The notes beneath the pieces were generated by a model that was given only the letters and a program-made list of their open reading frames with translations, was not told the DNA's origin and ran no database searches. Positions 5,538 to 5,554 of a DNA stretch of 5,554 nt are shown here, piece after piece. The translations under genes and the position numbers were made by a program. Origin of the DNA: Lachnospiraceae bacterium. GTDB taxonomy: Bacteria > Bacillota > Clostridia > Lachnospirales > Lachnospiraceae. Within the stretch, counting starts at the first letter, position 1. Every line of letters begins with the position of its first letter. The DNA is taken from positions 1 to 5,554 of the forward strand of contig JAILNW010000319.1 of NCBI GenBank assembly GCA_024691145.1, given 5' to 3'.

Positions 5538-5554
5538 AATTTTGGCATGTTGCA

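Overview
The window is AT-rich, low-GC Bacillota DNA. It carries a type I pullulanase with CBM41 and CBM48 modules, a DUF951 protein, the spore maturation protein SpmB, and strong AGGAGG-type ribosome binding sites. Together these point to an endospore-forming, starch-using gut or rumen clostridium. Lachnospiraceae (the Roseburia/Eubacterium/Butyrivibrio neighbourhood) is the best guess; this rests on gene content and style and has not been tested by a search.

Layout, left to right. Positions 1-517 (minus) hold the first 172 codons of an unrecognised protein with one N-terminal membrane anchor, cut by the window edge. Positions 531-564 are a strong intrinsic terminator for the next gene. Positions 589-3531 (minus) encode a complete secreted, membrane-tethered pullulanase with all GH13 catalytic residues present. 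Positions 3532-3666 are its control region, with two -10 boxes that share the same ten bases. Positions 3667-3867 (minus) encode a small DUF951 protein with Cys/His ligands. Positions 3868-4109 are a gene-free leader with a candidate promoter and a repeated palindrome-like element. Positions 4110-4892 (minus) encode a lipoprotein with a lysozyme-like (SLT-type) domain and a TTG start. Positions 4893-5006 are a divergent promoter region. Positions 5007-5537 (plus) encode spmB, preceded by a sequence that fits the sporulation sigma-E consensus with exact spacing.

The genes do not form one pathway. The pullulanase stands alone as an extracellular starch/alpha-glucan debranching enzyme with its own promoter and terminator. 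The lipoprotein and spmB are divergent. Both plausibly concern the cell wall: SpmB is needed for spore core dehydration in Bacillus, and the lipoprotein looks like a peptidoglycan-cleaving enzyme. A functional link between them is only inference.

I see no mobile element, CRISPR array, tRNA, rRNA or clear new multi-gene system. The points most worth a second look are regulatory: the sigma-E-like promoter, the tandem pullulanase promoters, and the repeats in the DUF951 leader. The missing spmA next to spmB and the unusual spacing in the lysozyme-like lipoprotein are also of interest.
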